Origin: Ottowia massiliensis
Lineage (GTDB): Bacteria > Pseudomonadota > Gammaproteobacteria > Burkholderiales > Burkholderiaceae_C
Direction of reading: 5' to 3'
Length of the DNA: 64,000 nucleotides
Assembly: GCF_900240305.1 (NCBI RefSeq)
Contig: NZ_LT964854.1
Span: forward strand, 62,001 to 126,000
Shown: positions 26,474 to 35,244 of the stretch, piece after piece
Layout of the letters: each line of letters starts with the position of its first letter
How positions within the stretch are numbered: the stretch's first letter is position 1
Translations under genes and position numbers: made by a program
Notes under the pieces: model-generated
The model's database searches: none
What the model was told of the DNA's origin: nothing
The model's input: only the letters and a program-made list of their open reading frames with translations

Positions 26474-27199
26474 TCAATCCCGGGGAATGAGTGAGAGAAA
26501 TTCGCGGCGCAAGTTGGGCTGCGTGAGAAATACGCCGCGCATGACGGAGTTGATCATCTTGCTGTCCACGTCTTTCACGCCGCGCCAGGCCATGCAAAAG
26601 TGCGTGGCCTGCATGACCAGCGCCAGCCCGTCGGGGCGGGTTTTCTGCTGAATGAGATCGGCCAGCTGCACGACGGCTTCTTCCTGGATTTGCGGGCGGC
26701 CCATGACCCATTCGGCCAGGCGCGCGTATTTCGACAGGCCAATGACGTTGGTGCGTTCGTTGGGCATGACGCCGATCCACAGCTTGCCCATGACGGGGCA
26801 AAAGTGGTGGCTGCACGCGCTGCGCACGGTGATGGGGCCGACGATCATCAGTTCGTTGAGCCGCTCGGCGTTGGGAAATTCGGTGATGGCCGGCGCGGCG
26901 GCGTAGCGGCCCTTGAAGACTTCATTCACATACATCTTGGCCACGCGGCGGGCGGTGCTGGCGGTGTTGTGATCGTCCTCGGTGTCGATAACCAGGCTTT
27001 CGAGCACGCCTTGCATTTTGGCGGTGACTTCGTCGAGCAGCTGCTCCAGCTCGCCGGGCTGGATGAAGCTGGCGATGTTGTCGTTGGCGTGGTAGCGCTG
27101 GCGCGCGGCTTTGAGGCGCTCGCGGATCTTGGTGGAGACGGGCACGCCTTCGTCTTCGGCGCTGGCAGGCGCAGGGGCGTTGGGGTTCATGGACTGCAT
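26474..27199 (-). CDS. folE: GTP cyclohydrolase I
   Basis: First step of folate and tetrahydropterin synthesis: GTP to 7,8-dihydroneopterin triphosphate. The catalytic core is complete: DTEDDHNTASTARRVAKM, the zinc ligands in CSHHFCPVMGK, and the C-terminal zinc Cys in ATHFCMAWRGVKD. A 40-residue N-terminal extension is normal in this family. The length is 241 residues from the ATG at 27199; a second in-frame ATG lies 9 bases on. The BLUF gene follows directly. Confidence 0.95.
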   Translation of the reverse strand: MQSMNPNAPAPASAEDEGVPVSTKIRERLKAARQRYHANDNIASFIQPGELEQLLDEVTAKMQGVLESLVIDTEDDHNTASTARRVAKMYVNEVFKGRYAAAPAITEFPNAERLNELMIVGPITVRSACSHHFCPVMGKLWIGVMPNERTNVIGLSKYARLAEWVMGRPQIQEEAVVQLADLIQQKTRPDGLALVMQATHFCMAWRGVKDVDSKMINSVMRGVFLTQPNLRREFLSLIPRD

Positions 27200-27258
27200 G
27201 GGCTTTTGGGAGTGGAGCGGAGCGCCGGGGCGCTGATGGCGGGAGCGGCGCGCGGGCG

Positions 27259-27618
27259 TCAGCGCAGGGTTCGCCCTTTGGCCAGGCCCCGCAAAAAGCC
27301 TTGAGCCAAAGGGCGGACGCGCTGATAAATCTGCCAGCCAGACCAGACGCGCAGGCCCAGTCCAAGCAGCAGGCGCGGGCGCGTGAGGGCCGCGCCCGCC
27401 AAGGCCGCGCCCGCGAGCAGGAGCAGCGGGCCGTGCTTTCGCATTTGCTCGCGCGCCCGGCTGGCGAGGCTGGCAGCGCCGTCGGCCATGCGGGCGGCGG
27501 GGCGCAGGGCCTGGCTGCCTTGGGCGATGCGCTCGCGCAGCTCGGCGGAGCGCGCCAGCAGCCGTGCGCGGCGTTCAGCAAGGGATTCGGGGCTGGAGGG
27601 CGTCACGGGAGGCGTCAT
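27259..27618 (-). CDS. YqjK-like small membrane protein
   Basis: A 119-residue protein with a charged N-terminal helix (ERRARLLARSAELRERIAQ) and a hydrophobic stretch LLLLAGAALAGAAL, much like E. coli YqjK. The ATG overlaps the stop of the preceding gene as ATGA. Third gene of the ElaB-YqjE-YqjK-type cluster. Function is unknown in the family. Confidence 0.78.
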   Translation of the reverse strand: MTPPVTPSSPESLAERRARLLARSAELRERIAQGSQALRPAARMADGAASLASRAREQMRKHGPLLLLAGAALAGAALTRPRLLLGLGLRVWSGWQIYQRVRPLAQGFLRGLAKGRTLR

Positions 27619-28013
27619 GAGCGCAGCCTTTCGCAGTCGCGCGCCAGCTCCTGCCGCGTGGCGGCGAACCAGCCGCGCCCATCGCGCGCGCGCGCCAGCG
27701 CCAGCCAGGCCAAGCCCGCGCCGCCGCCCAGAAAAAGCGCCGTGAAAACGCCCAGCGCGAGCAGCCGGTGCTCATCCCACAGCAGCACGGTGAGAAATAC
27801 GGCCAGGAACGCCAGACCAAGGCATAAGAAGGCGGCGGCGGCCAGCGCGCACAGCAGCACGGCCAGCAGGCGGGCGCTTTCTTCGCGCGCTTCCAGCGCC
27901 AGCAGCTCCAGGCGCACGTGGGCCAGCTCCAGCGCGTCGGCCAGCAGGCCGCGCAGGCGACTGACGAAGCCAGGGCGGCTGGCGGCGGTATCAGCGGAAT
28001 CGGCGGCGGGCAT
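27615..28013 (-). CDS. YqjE-like membrane protein (phage-holin-like family)
   Basis: A 132-residue protein with two strong membrane helices (LAVLLCALAAAAFLCLGLAFLAVFL cut at 20: LLCALAAAAFLCLGLAFLAV, and LLALGVFTALFLGGGAGLAW). A short amphipathic segment (LADALELAHVRLELLALEARE) precedes them. It fits the holin-superfamily III / YqjE family, whose members sit beside ElaB-type proteins. ATG 28013 has AAAGG seven bases upstream. The frame upstream is a shadow. Confidence 0.8.
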   Translation of the reverse strand: MPAADSADTAASRPGFVSRLRGLLADALELAHVRLELLALEAREESARLLAVLLCALAAAAFLCLGLAFLAVFLTVLLWDEHRLLALGVFTALFLGGGAGLAWLALARARDGRGWFAATRQELARDCERLRS

Positions 28014-28043
28014 GGGCGGGCCTTTCTGGCAGGGGAGACAAAG

Positions 28044-28069
28044 CAAAACCGGGCCTTGGCAGCCCGGTT
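28044..28069 (-). terminator. Possible attenuator between the ElaB-like and YqjE-like genes
   Basis: On the minus strand AACCGGGC / GCCCGGTTTTGC forms an 8-base stem with a short T run. It could lower transcription from the ElaB-like gene into the membrane pair. Confidence 0.4.
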
Positions 28070-28137
28070 CGCGCATCAGACAGGTTTCTGGCGAGGCGGT
28101 TTTTGGCAGGCCAAGCGCGCCTTGTGTCAGAGGCCCA

Positions 28138-28497
28138 TCAGCGGCGGCCAATCAGCACGCCAATGAGCAGGCCCAGCGCCGCCGCCACGCCGATGGAAGA
28201 CCAGGGGTTGTCGTGCACGTAGTCATCCGTAGCGTAGGCCATTTCGCGCGTTTTGGCGCGGATGGCGGCGTCGGCGTCAGCCAGTTTTTCGCGGGCGATT
28301 TGCAGGTTTTCGCGGGCGCGGGTGCGCAGCTCGGCCAGGCGGCTGTCGGTCTGGCCGGCGGTGGCGCTGAGCAGATCTTCGGCGTCGGCAATCAGGCGGC
28401 GCAGGTTGGCGGCCAGCTGTTCCTTGGTTTCGATGGCGGCTTCTGTCAGCTGCTCGGAGGCAGCAGCGACCTTTTTGGCGGCTTTGGATTCAGGCAT
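28138..28497 (-). CDS. ElaB/YqjD-type DUF883 protein
   Basis: A 119-residue tail-anchored protein. A helical, charged N-terminal region (LAANLRRLIADAEDLLSA) precedes the C-terminal helix WSSIGVAAALGLLIGVLIGRR (cut here to its last turn). E. coli ElaB and YqjD associate with ribosomes and the inner membrane in stationary phase. AAGGAG lies eight bases before ATG 28497. First gene of this small cluster, divergent from the FtsX-type permease. Confidence 0.87.
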   Translation of the reverse strand: MPESKAAKKVAAASEQLTEAAIETKEQLAANLRRLIADAEDLLSATAGQTDSRLAELRTRARENLQIAREKLADADAAIRAKTREMAYATDDYVHDNPWSSIGVAAALGLLIGVLIGRR

Positions 28498-28582
28498 GGT
28501 TGGCTCCTTGCGAAAGGTGGAAAGACACTTGCGCGGCATGATAGCAGCGGCCAGCTTCTGCAAGCCTGCTACCTTCGCAGCC

Positions 28583-31186
28583 ATGAATCAAACGGTTTCG
28601 GTGCTGGCGCTGGGCTGGCGGGGGCTTTGGCGCGATGCGCGCGCCGGGGAGTTGCGGCTGCTGATGCTGGCCGTGCTGCTGGCGGTGGCGGCGCTGGCTT
28701 GCGTGAGTTTTTTTGCCGACCGGCTGCAAGGCGGCTTGCGGCGCGACGCGCGACAGCTGCTGGGCGGCGATGTGGTGCTGGCCAGCGACCACGCGCCCGC
28801 GCCGCAGTGGCAGGCCAAGGCGCAGGCGCTGGGCCTGCAGACGGCGCTGACGCTGAACTTCGCGACGATGGCGCGCGCGCCTGACAGCGTGGCGGGCGAG
28901 CCGGGCGCCAGCCGCCTGGTGTCGCTCAAGGCCGTGCCGCCGGGCTATCCGCTGCGCGGCAGTCTGCGCGTGGCCGATGGGCCGGATGCGCCCGATGAAA
29001 CCACGCGCGAAGTGCCCGCGCCCGGCCAGGCGTGGGTGGATGCCGCGCTGCTGGAGGCGCTGGACATGGCGCCCGGCCAGAAGCTGCTGCTGGGCGACGC
29101 GGCGTTCACGGTGGCCAAAGTCATCACGGCCGAGCCAGACCGGGGCAGCGGCTTTGCGGGCTTTGCCCCGCGCGTGATGCTGCGCGAGAGCGATTTGGCC
29201 GCCACGGGCCTGGTGCAGCCGGCCAGCCGCATCACCTGGCGGCTGGCGGTGGCCGGTGATGGCGCGGCGGGCGACGAGGCCGTGGCCACTTTCACGCAAT
29301 GGGCCGAGGCGCGGCTCAAGGGTGCGGACAAGGCGGCATCCGCAACGCCTGCTGCACCGGACGCACCGGACGCACCGGACACGCGCGGCATGAGCCTGGA
29401 GTCGCTGGACAGCGGCCGCCCTGAAATGCAAACCACGCTGGCGCGCGCCGAAAAGTTTCTGAACCTGGTGGCGCTGCTGGCCGCGCTGCTTTCGGCTGTG
29501 GCCGTGGCGCTGGCCGCGCGCGCTTTCGCCCTGCGGCGGCTAGATGACGCCGCCGTTTTGCGCGTGCTGGGCCTGCCGCAGCGCGCGCTGGCGGGCGCTT
29601 ACGCGGTGGAATTTTTGCTGGCCGGGCTGGCGGCCAGTCTGGCGGGCGTGGCGCTGGGCTGGGCGCTGCACCACGCTTTCATCTGGCTGCTGGCCGGGCT
29701 GGTGCAGGCGGATTTGCCCGCGCCCGGCCCCTGGCCCGCGCTGCTGGGCCTGGGCGTGGGACTGACGCTGCTGGCCGCCTTTGGCCTGCCGCCCGTGCTG
29801 CAACTGGCGCGCGTGCCCCCGCTGCGCGTGCTGCGGCGCGATATGGGCCAGCCCAAGGCCGCCCCGCTGGCCGTGCTAGGCCTGGGCATGGCCGGTTTTG
29901 CCGCGCTGCTGCTGGCCGCCAGCCGCGACGCCACGCTGGGGCTGATGGCCGTGGGCGGCTTTGCGGGCGCGGCGCTGCTTTTCGCCCTGCTGGCGCGGCT
30001 GGCCGTGGCCCTGCTGCGCCGCTGGGCGGGCGCGGCAGATGGCGCCCCGCGCTGGCTGGCGCTGGCCGCGCGGCAAATCACTGCCCGCCCCGCCCATGCC
30101 GTGGCGCAAGTCAGCAGCCTGGCCGTGGGCCTGATGGCGCTGGTGCTGCTGGTGCTGCTGCGCACCGACCTGATGGCCAGCTGGCAGCGCGCCACGCCGC
30201 CTGATGCGCCCAACCGCTTCACCATCAACGTCATGCCCGATCAGGCCGAAGACTTTCGCGCCGCCCTCGCGCAAGGCGGCGTGCGCGGCTACGACTGGTA
30301 CCCCATGTTCCGGGGCCGCCTGGTCAGCATCAACGGCCGGCCCGTCACTGCCGCCAGTTTCAGCGACGAGCGCGCGCAGCGCCTGGCCGAGCGCGAATTC
30401 AACCTCTCCCACACCCCCACGCTGCCCGCCCACAACAGCCTGGTCGCCGGCCGCTGGCAGCCCGAAGAAGCGGGCGCGGCCAGCGTGGAAGAGGGCCTGG
30501 CCGAAACGCTGGGCATCCGCCTGGGCGACACGCTGGGCTTTGACTTCGCCGGCGCCACGCACGAAGTGCGCGTGCGTTCGCTGCGCAAGGTGGACTGGGG
30601 ATCGCTGCGCGCCAATTTCTTCGTGCTCCTGCCCGTGAGCGAATTGCCCGATGACGTGGCCTACACCTGGATGGCCGCCTGGCGCTCGCCTGGCCAGCCG
30701 GGTTTTGACAATGCCCTCGTGCGCCAATTTCCCAACATCACCAGCATCGACATGAGCGCCACTTTGGCGCAGGTGCAGCGCGTGCTGGCGCAAGTGATTC
30801 GCGCAGTGGAATTTCTTTTTGCCTTCACCCTGGCTGCCGGGTTGCTGGTGCTGGTAGCCGCCATCACCGCCACGCGCGAAGAAAAAGCGCGCGAATTCGC
30901 CATCATGCGCGCCCTGGGCGCTTCTGCCGCCTTGCTGGGTAAGGTGCAGCGCGCCGAACTGGCCGGCGTGGGCCTGCTGGCCGGCGCGCTCGCCAGCCTG
31001 GTGGCCAGCGTGCTGGGCTGGGGGCTGGCGCGCCACGTCTTTGAATTTGACTGGACTGCGCCCCTTGCCACGCCTTTGCTGGGCAGCCTGGCGGGGGCGG
31101 CCCTGGCCCTGGCCGCCGGCTGGTGGAGCCTGCGCGAAGTGCTGCGCCGCCCCGTGGCGCAAACGCTGCGGCAGGCGGGCGAATAA
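28583..31186 (+). CDS. FtsX-type ABC permease (YbbP-like), no adjacent ATPase
   Basis: An 867-residue inner-membrane protein with about ten membrane segments. It holds two FtsX_permease domains (near residues 270-450 and 740-860) separated by large periplasmic regions, as in YbbP. In E. coli such a protein works with the ATPase YbbA and an esterase. Neither is next to it here. The N-terminal helix starts at ELRLLMLAVLLAVAALAC. A 9-bp tandem repeat encodes DAPDAPD near residue 260. The start is ATG 28583. An upstream open frame overlaps the ElaB-like gene and is a shadow. Confidence 0.85.
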   Translation: MNQTVSVLALGWRGLWRDARAGELRLLMLAVLLAVAALACVSFFADRLQGGLRRDARQLLGGDVVLASDHAPAPQWQAKAQALGLQTALTLNFATMARAPDSVAGEPGASRLVSLKAVPPGYPLRGSLRVADGPDAPDETTREVPAPGQAWVDAALLEALDMAPGQKLLLGDAAFTVAKVITAEPDRGSGFAGFAPRVMLRESDLAATGLVQPASRITWRLAVAGDGAAGDEAVATFTQWAEARLKGADKAASATPAAPDAPDAPDTRGMSLESLDSGRPEMQTTLARAEKFLNLVALLAALLSAVAVALAARAFALRRLDDAAVLRVLGLPQRALAGAYAVEFLLAGLAASLAGVALGWALHHAFIWLLAGLVQADLPAPGPWPALLGLGVGLTLLAAFGLPPVLQLARVPPLRVLRRDMGQPKAAPLAVLGLGMAGFAALLLAASRDATLGLMAVGGFAGAALLFALLARLAVALLRRWAGAADGAPRWLALAARQITARPAHAVAQVSSLAVGLMALVLLVLLRTDLMASWQRATPPDAPNRFTINVMPDQAEDFRAALAQGGVRGYDWYPMFRGRLVSINGRPVTAASFSDERAQRLAEREFNLSHTPTLPAHNSLVAGRWQPEEAGAASVEEGLAETLGIRLGDTLGFDFAGATHEVRVRSLRKVDWGSLRANFFVLLPVSELPDDVAYTWMAAWRSPGQPGFDNALVRQFPNITSIDMSATLAQVQRVLAQVIRAVEFLFAFTLAAGLLVLVAAITATREEKAREFAIMRALGASAALLGKVQRAELAGVGLLAGALASLVASVLGWGLARHVFEFDWTAPLATPLLGSLAGAALALAAGWWSLREVLRRPVAQTLRQAGE

Positions 31187-31319
31187 CCGGAGCGAATGCC
31201 CCTGCCTCTTTTCACGCTCACGGCCAACCCGCGATCCTTGCGGCGCGGTGGCGCCAGACGTTTTGCGGCGGCTGATTCATCAGCGGGAATGAGCGCAACT
31301 GCAACACGCAGCCCGTGCT

Positions 31320-31477
31320 GAGAAGCTTGTTCAAAGTCCGTGAGCACGGAAAGCGCGGACTTGGGCAGTCCATGGCGTTGCAAACGCCTTGTCAGGCAGC
31401 AGGCGGACAGTCAGGCCTTGCATCTTGCGGTCCATCCCGATTCACTCTTTTCCCCTCACGGCTCAACTCTGGGCAGA
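31320..31477 (-). repeat. Repeat B copy 3
   Basis: Inverted copy, with left end GAAGCTTGTTCAAAGTCCGT and inner CATCCCGATTCACTCTTTTC. It directly abuts repeat A copy 7. Confidence 0.6.
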
Positions 31478-31478
31478 A

Positions 31479-31569
31479 TCTCAGAAACAGGAGCAAATTT
31501 GAGGGGTCTAAAACACCAGCCTGCGCAGTATCCACTAGGACATCATGCTATGAATAAGGGAGCTAAAAT
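31479..31569 (+). repeat. Repeat A copy 7
   Basis: Full-length copy in the 568-base convergent gap between the FtsX permease and dnaX. It holds CTCAGAAACAGGAGC and TATCCACTAGGACATCATGC. Confidence 0.85.
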
Positions 31570-31754
31570 AGACCTTCCAACGTTCGCCCACAGTCGCTAA
31601 AAACGACCCCGACGGCCTGTTGCGTCGCAATTGGCTGGCCGGTCAGCCAGCCCGTCTGCGGCTTGCGCTGGCTGCCAAGCTCTCATCTGCTCTTTCATCC
31701 TCTCGTGGCCAGCCCTTGAACAAGCTCTGGGGCCGTGCTGGTCGCCTGGCGCGC
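31570..31754. other. Remainder of the FtsX-dnaX gap
   Basis: I see no gene here, and no clear dnaX terminator. The first ~130 bases of the gap (31187-31319) are equally featureless. Confidence 0.4.
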
Positions 31755-34010
31755 TCAAAGCGCTTTCAGGCTGCCGGGAACAAGGCGGGCGCCCAGCTCG
31801 CGGGTGATGTGCTGCACAAAGGGGTCGGCCATGAGCAGCTCGCGGGCGGCTTGCAGGCGGGCGGCGGCGTGCTGGGCATTGCGGCGGGCGGGGGTGTCGG
31901 TGAGGTCGGCGGTTTCGCCGGTTTGCACTTGCAGCGTGATGGCGTGGCCTGCGGCTTGCAAGGCGGCTTGCAGGCGGGCGGCGGTGGCGGGCTGGGCCAG
32001 GGTGGCATTGGCGGTGCGCAGCGTCCAGACGCCTTCGCCTCGGGCGATGAGTTGTGATTGCAAGGCAAGTTCGCGCGCGAGGGCGGTGATGGCTTCGCGG
32101 GCGATGAGTTCTTGCACGAGGGCATGCCAGAAGCTGCCTTCGGGCGAGGGGGTGAGGGCGGGCGGCGCAGCGCTGGAGGAAGCGGCGGGCGCGCTGGAAG
32201 GGCTTTCGTGCGCTGAGGTTTCGCGCACGGGAATGGCGATGAGGCTGGCGGCGGAAGGCGTTTGAGCCGCGCCTGGCTCGCCGGTTGCGCCAGGCGCTTC
32301 AGGGGCGGGCGGCGCGTCCACATCCGGTGTGGCGTGGCGGGCGTGAGGCGCGGCGATGACGGGCAGGGCCTGCACGGCTGGCGGGCGCGGCCGCTGGCGG
32401 GCGGGTTCGGCGGCGTCATGCCAGGGCGGGGCGCTGCCGGGAGCGTCTGGGTCGCCTTCAGCCATGAGGGCGTCGAACCAGCCGTCGTCATCCGGTTCGC
32501 TGGCGCTGTCTGGCGGCGCAGGGAAGGCGGGCTGGGCGAAGGCTGCGGCTTTTGCTGTTTGGGCTTCTTCGGTTTGGGCTTCTTCGGTTTGGGCTGTGTC
32601 TGGCAGGGCGGCAGCGGCTGGCGCAGGGGGCGCATCAGCCGCGTGGGCGAGCGATGGGGCCGGGCGGGAGGCAGGCGCTTGCGGGGCGCCGGGCGCGGAG
32701 GCTGCCGGGGAACCGGCGGCGGGCTGGGCGGCCGGGGCGGGCTGCCGGGCTTCATTGGGCGCGGCTTCTGGGCCTGCGGCAGGTGCGATGGGGTTTGCGG
32801 CGCTGGCGGGCGGCGGCGTTAGCACAGCGGGGGTCGATGCGGCGGCCTCATCCGCTTTCAGTGTTTTTTTTTCTGGCGCGGCGCAGCCGCTGCCGCCGGG
32901 TTGGGCGGCAGATGGTTTGAAGGGCAGCAGGCGCAGCAGGGTCATCAGCAGGCCGGTGTATTCGTCGGGGGCCAGGCCCAGTTCGGCGCGGCCATGAATG
33001 CACAGGCTGTAGAGCAGCTGCGTTTCATCGGGCGGCAGCAGGGCGGCCAGGCGGGCGGTTTCCTGCGCGTCGGGGTCAGCTTCGTCCACGGGCATGCCGG
33101 GCACGGCCTGGTGCACGGCCATGCGCTGGAGCACGCTGGCCATGTCTTCCAGCGCGGTGGCGGCTGAAAGACCGTGGGCGCGCAGGTGGTCCACGGTTTG
33201 CACCACGGCGCAGCCATCGGCGGCGGCCAGCGCGTCAATCAGGGCAAAGACGAGGCTGCCGTCCACGCTGCCGAGCATCTGGCGCACGCCCGCTTCGGCA
33301 ATCTGGCCGCTGCCGAAGGCGATGGCCTGGTCGGTCAGGCTGAGCGCGTCGCGCATGGAGCCGCGCGCGGCGCGCGCCAGCAGGCGCAAGGCGGCGGCTT
33401 CGGCGGGCACGTCTTCTTGCGCCAGCACGCGCTGCAAGTGCGCCAGCACGGTTTCGGGGGCCATGGGCCGCAGGTTGAATTGCAGGCAGCGCGAAAGAAC
33501 GGTGACGGGCACTTTCTGCGGGTCGGTGGTGGCGAGCACGAATTTCAGGTATTCGGGCGGCTCTTCCAGCGTTTTGAGCATGGCGTTGAACGCCGTGTTG
33601 CTGAGCATGTGCACTTCGTCAATCATGAAGACCTTGAAGCGCCCTTGCACGGGCTTGTAGACGGCTTGCTCGAGCAGGCCCTGCACTTCGTCCACGCCCC
33701 GGTTGCTGGCGGCGTCCAGCTCGGTGTAGTCCACAAAGCGCCCGGCGTCGATGGCCGTGCAGGCCGCGCACTGGCCGCAAGGGGTGGCGGTGATGCCGCC
33801 TTGCCCGTCAGGCCCCGTGCAGTTGAGCGATTTGGCCAGGATGCGCGAGACCGTGGTTTTGCCCACGCCGCGCGTGCCGGTGAACAAATAGGCGTGATGC
33901 AGGCGCTGCTGCGTGAGCGCATTGCCCAGGGCCTGCACCACGTGCTCCTGGCCCACCATTTCTGAAAAGTTGCGCGGACGGTATTTGCGGGCCAGGACGA
34001 GATAGGACAT
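31755..34010 (-). CDS. dnaX: DNA polymerase III subunit tau/gamma
   Basis: Clamp-loader ATPase of the replisome. The AAA+ domain starts RKYRPRNFSEMVGQEHVV, with Walker A GTRGVGKT, a four-Cys zinc module (near residues 64-87), Walker B IDEVHML and the arginine-containing SRC motif. The collar domain III ends near residue 370 (TLLRLLPFKPS). A 300-residue Ala/Pro-rich linker and a tau-specific C-terminal domain follow. At codons 380-383 the gene has an A9 run. A -1 shift there ends after five codons (NTESG), and a +1 shift ends after one codon. That would yield a gamma-like product of about 383-387 residues, just past domain III. Length 751 residues, start ATG 34010. Confidence 0.95.
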   Translation of the reverse strand: MSYLVLARKYRPRNFSEMVGQEHVVQALGNALTQQRLHHAYLFTGTRGVGKTTVSRILAKSLNCTGPDGQGGITATPCGQCAACTAIDAGRFVDYTELDAASNRGVDEVQGLLEQAVYKPVQGRFKVFMIDEVHMLSNTAFNAMLKTLEEPPEYLKFVLATTDPQKVPVTVLSRCLQFNLRPMAPETVLAHLQRVLAQEDVPAEAAALRLLARAARGSMRDALSLTDQAIAFGSGQIAEAGVRQMLGSVDGSLVFALIDALAAADGCAVVQTVDHLRAHGLSAATALEDMASVLQRMAVHQAVPGMPVDEADPDAQETARLAALLPPDETQLLYSLCIHGRAELGLAPDEYTGLLMTLLRLLPFKPSAAQPGGSGCAAPEKKTLKADEAAASTPAVLTPPPASAANPIAPAAGPEAAPNEARQPAPAAQPAAGSPAASAPGAPQAPASRPAPSLAHAADAPPAPAAAALPDTAQTEEAQTEEAQTAKAAAFAQPAFPAPPDSASEPDDDGWFDALMAEGDPDAPGSAPPWHDAAEPARQRPRPPAVQALPVIAAPHARHATPDVDAPPAPEAPGATGEPGAAQTPSAASLIAIPVRETSAHESPSSAPAASSSAAPPALTPSPEGSFWHALVQELIAREAITALARELALQSQLIARGEGVWTLRTANATLAQPATAARLQAALQAAGHAITLQVQTGETADLTDTPARRNAQHAAARLQAARELLMADPFVQHITRELGARLVPGSLKAL
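32864..32872 (-). other. A9 slippage site in dnaX (candidate gamma-subunit signal)
   Basis: Nine consecutive A on the coding strand, reading GAA-AAA-AAA-ACA in frame 0. Both alternative frames meet a TGA within six codons. Thermus dnaX uses transcriptional slippage on an A9 run. E. coli uses ribosomal -1 shifting on A-AAA-AAG with a downstream hairpin. Only a weak downstream stem (GCGG/CCGC) is visible here, which points more to transcriptional slippage. Confidence 0.65.
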
Positions 34011-34107
34011 AGGGCGCGGATTCTATGGGCCGCCCCATGCGGCGCAGGGGCATGGCCGGGTGCGGAATACGGATGGAGCGAGCACGGCATGGCCCTTTGC
34101 TTGCCAG

Positions 34108-34196
34108 CAAGAAACAGGAGCAAATTCAAGCAGGCAAAAAATCCATCTCGCGCAGATTCCACTAGGACCTCATGCTATGGATAAAGGAGCGAAATA
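34108..34196 (+). repeat. Repeat A copy 8
   Basis: Full-length copy in the divergent gap between dnaX and tal. It holds GAAACAGGAGCAAATTCAAG and ATTCCACTAGGACCTCATGC. Confidence 0.85.
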
Positions 34197-34290
34197 CCTT
34201 GCCTGCCCGCAGCCTGCGCCCGGCCCTTCTTTTCTGCGCCTGTTTTCACCGCCAGGCCCAGGCGGGCAGCGCTGATAATCCGCGCCCATC

Positions 34291-35244
34291 ATGAATCAGC
34301 TCGACTCTCTCAGGCAGTTCACTGCCGTGGTGGCCGATACGGGCGACTTTCGCCAGCTGGCGCAGTTTCAGCCGCAAGACGCCACCACCAACCCTTCGCT
34401 CATTCTCAAGGCCGTGCAAAAGCCCGAATACGCGCCGCTGCTGGCGCAAACCGTGGCGGCGCATCGCGGCCGGCCGCTGGACGAAGTGGCCGACCGGCTG
34501 CTGGTGCGCTTTGGCTGCGAAATCCTGGCGCTGATTCCGGGGCGCGTTTCCACTGAAGTGGACGCGCGCCTGTCGTTTGACGAAAACGCCACTTACACCC
34601 GCGCCGAGCGCCTGATCGAGCTGTATCAGGCCGAGGGCGTGCCGGTGGAGCGCGTGCTCATCAAGATTGCCGCCACATGGGAAGGCATCCGCGCCGCAGA
34701 GCGGCTGCAAAGGCGCGGCATCAACTGCAACCTCACGCTGCTGTTTGCCTTTTGCCAGGCCGTGGCCTGCGGGCAGGCGAAGGTGCGGCTCATCTCGCCT
34801 TTTGTGGGCCGCATTTATGACTGGCACAAGGCGCGCGCGGGCAGCGCGTGGGACGAGGCGGCGCACGCGGGCGCCAATGACCCCGGCGTGCAGTCCGTCA
34901 CGCGCATCTTCAACCACTACAAGCGCTTTGGCATTGCCACCGAAGTGATGGGCGCGAGCTTTCGCAACACGGGCCAGATTGCCGCGCTGGCCGGGTGCGA
35001 TTTGCTCACCATCAGCCCCGATTTGCTCGCCCGGCTGGCCGAAAGCCGCGCGCCCCTGCCGCGCGCGCTGGACGCCGCAGCCGCCCGCCAGCTTGACTTG
35101 CCCGCCGCCAGCTTCGGCGCCGATGAGGAAGCGGCCTTTCGCTTTGCGCTCAATGAAGACGCCATGGCCACCGAAAAGCTGGCCGAAGGCATCCGCGCCT
35201 TCGTGGCCGACGCGAAAAAGCTCGACGCGCTGTTGCAGCAATGA
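34291..35244 (+). CDS. tal: Transaldolase
   Basis: Non-oxidative pentose phosphate pathway: transfers dihydroxyacetone from sedoheptulose-7-phosphate to glyceraldehyde-3-phosphate. The 317-residue length suits the TalA/TalB class. Motifs are DATTNPSLI at the N-terminus, the Schiff-base lysine in VLIKIAATWEG and ISPFVGRIYDW. The start ATG lies 30 bases after the last tandem-like GC stretch. The stop overlaps pgi (ATGA), which couples the two sugar-phosphate enzymes. Confidence 0.95.
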   Translation: MNQLDSLRQFTAVVADTGDFRQLAQFQPQDATTNPSLILKAVQKPEYAPLLAQTVAAHRGRPLDEVADRLLVRFGCEILALIPGRVSTEVDARLSFDENATYTRAERLIELYQAEGVPVERVLIKIAATWEGIRAAERLQRRGINCNLTLLFAFCQAVACGQAKVRLISPFVGRIYDWHKARAGSAWDEAAHAGANDPGVQSVTRIFNHYKRFGIATEVMGASFRNTGQIAALAGCDLLTISPDLLARLAESRAPLPRALDAAAARQLDLPAASFGADEEAAFRFALNEDAMATEKLAEGIRAFVADAKKLDALLQQ

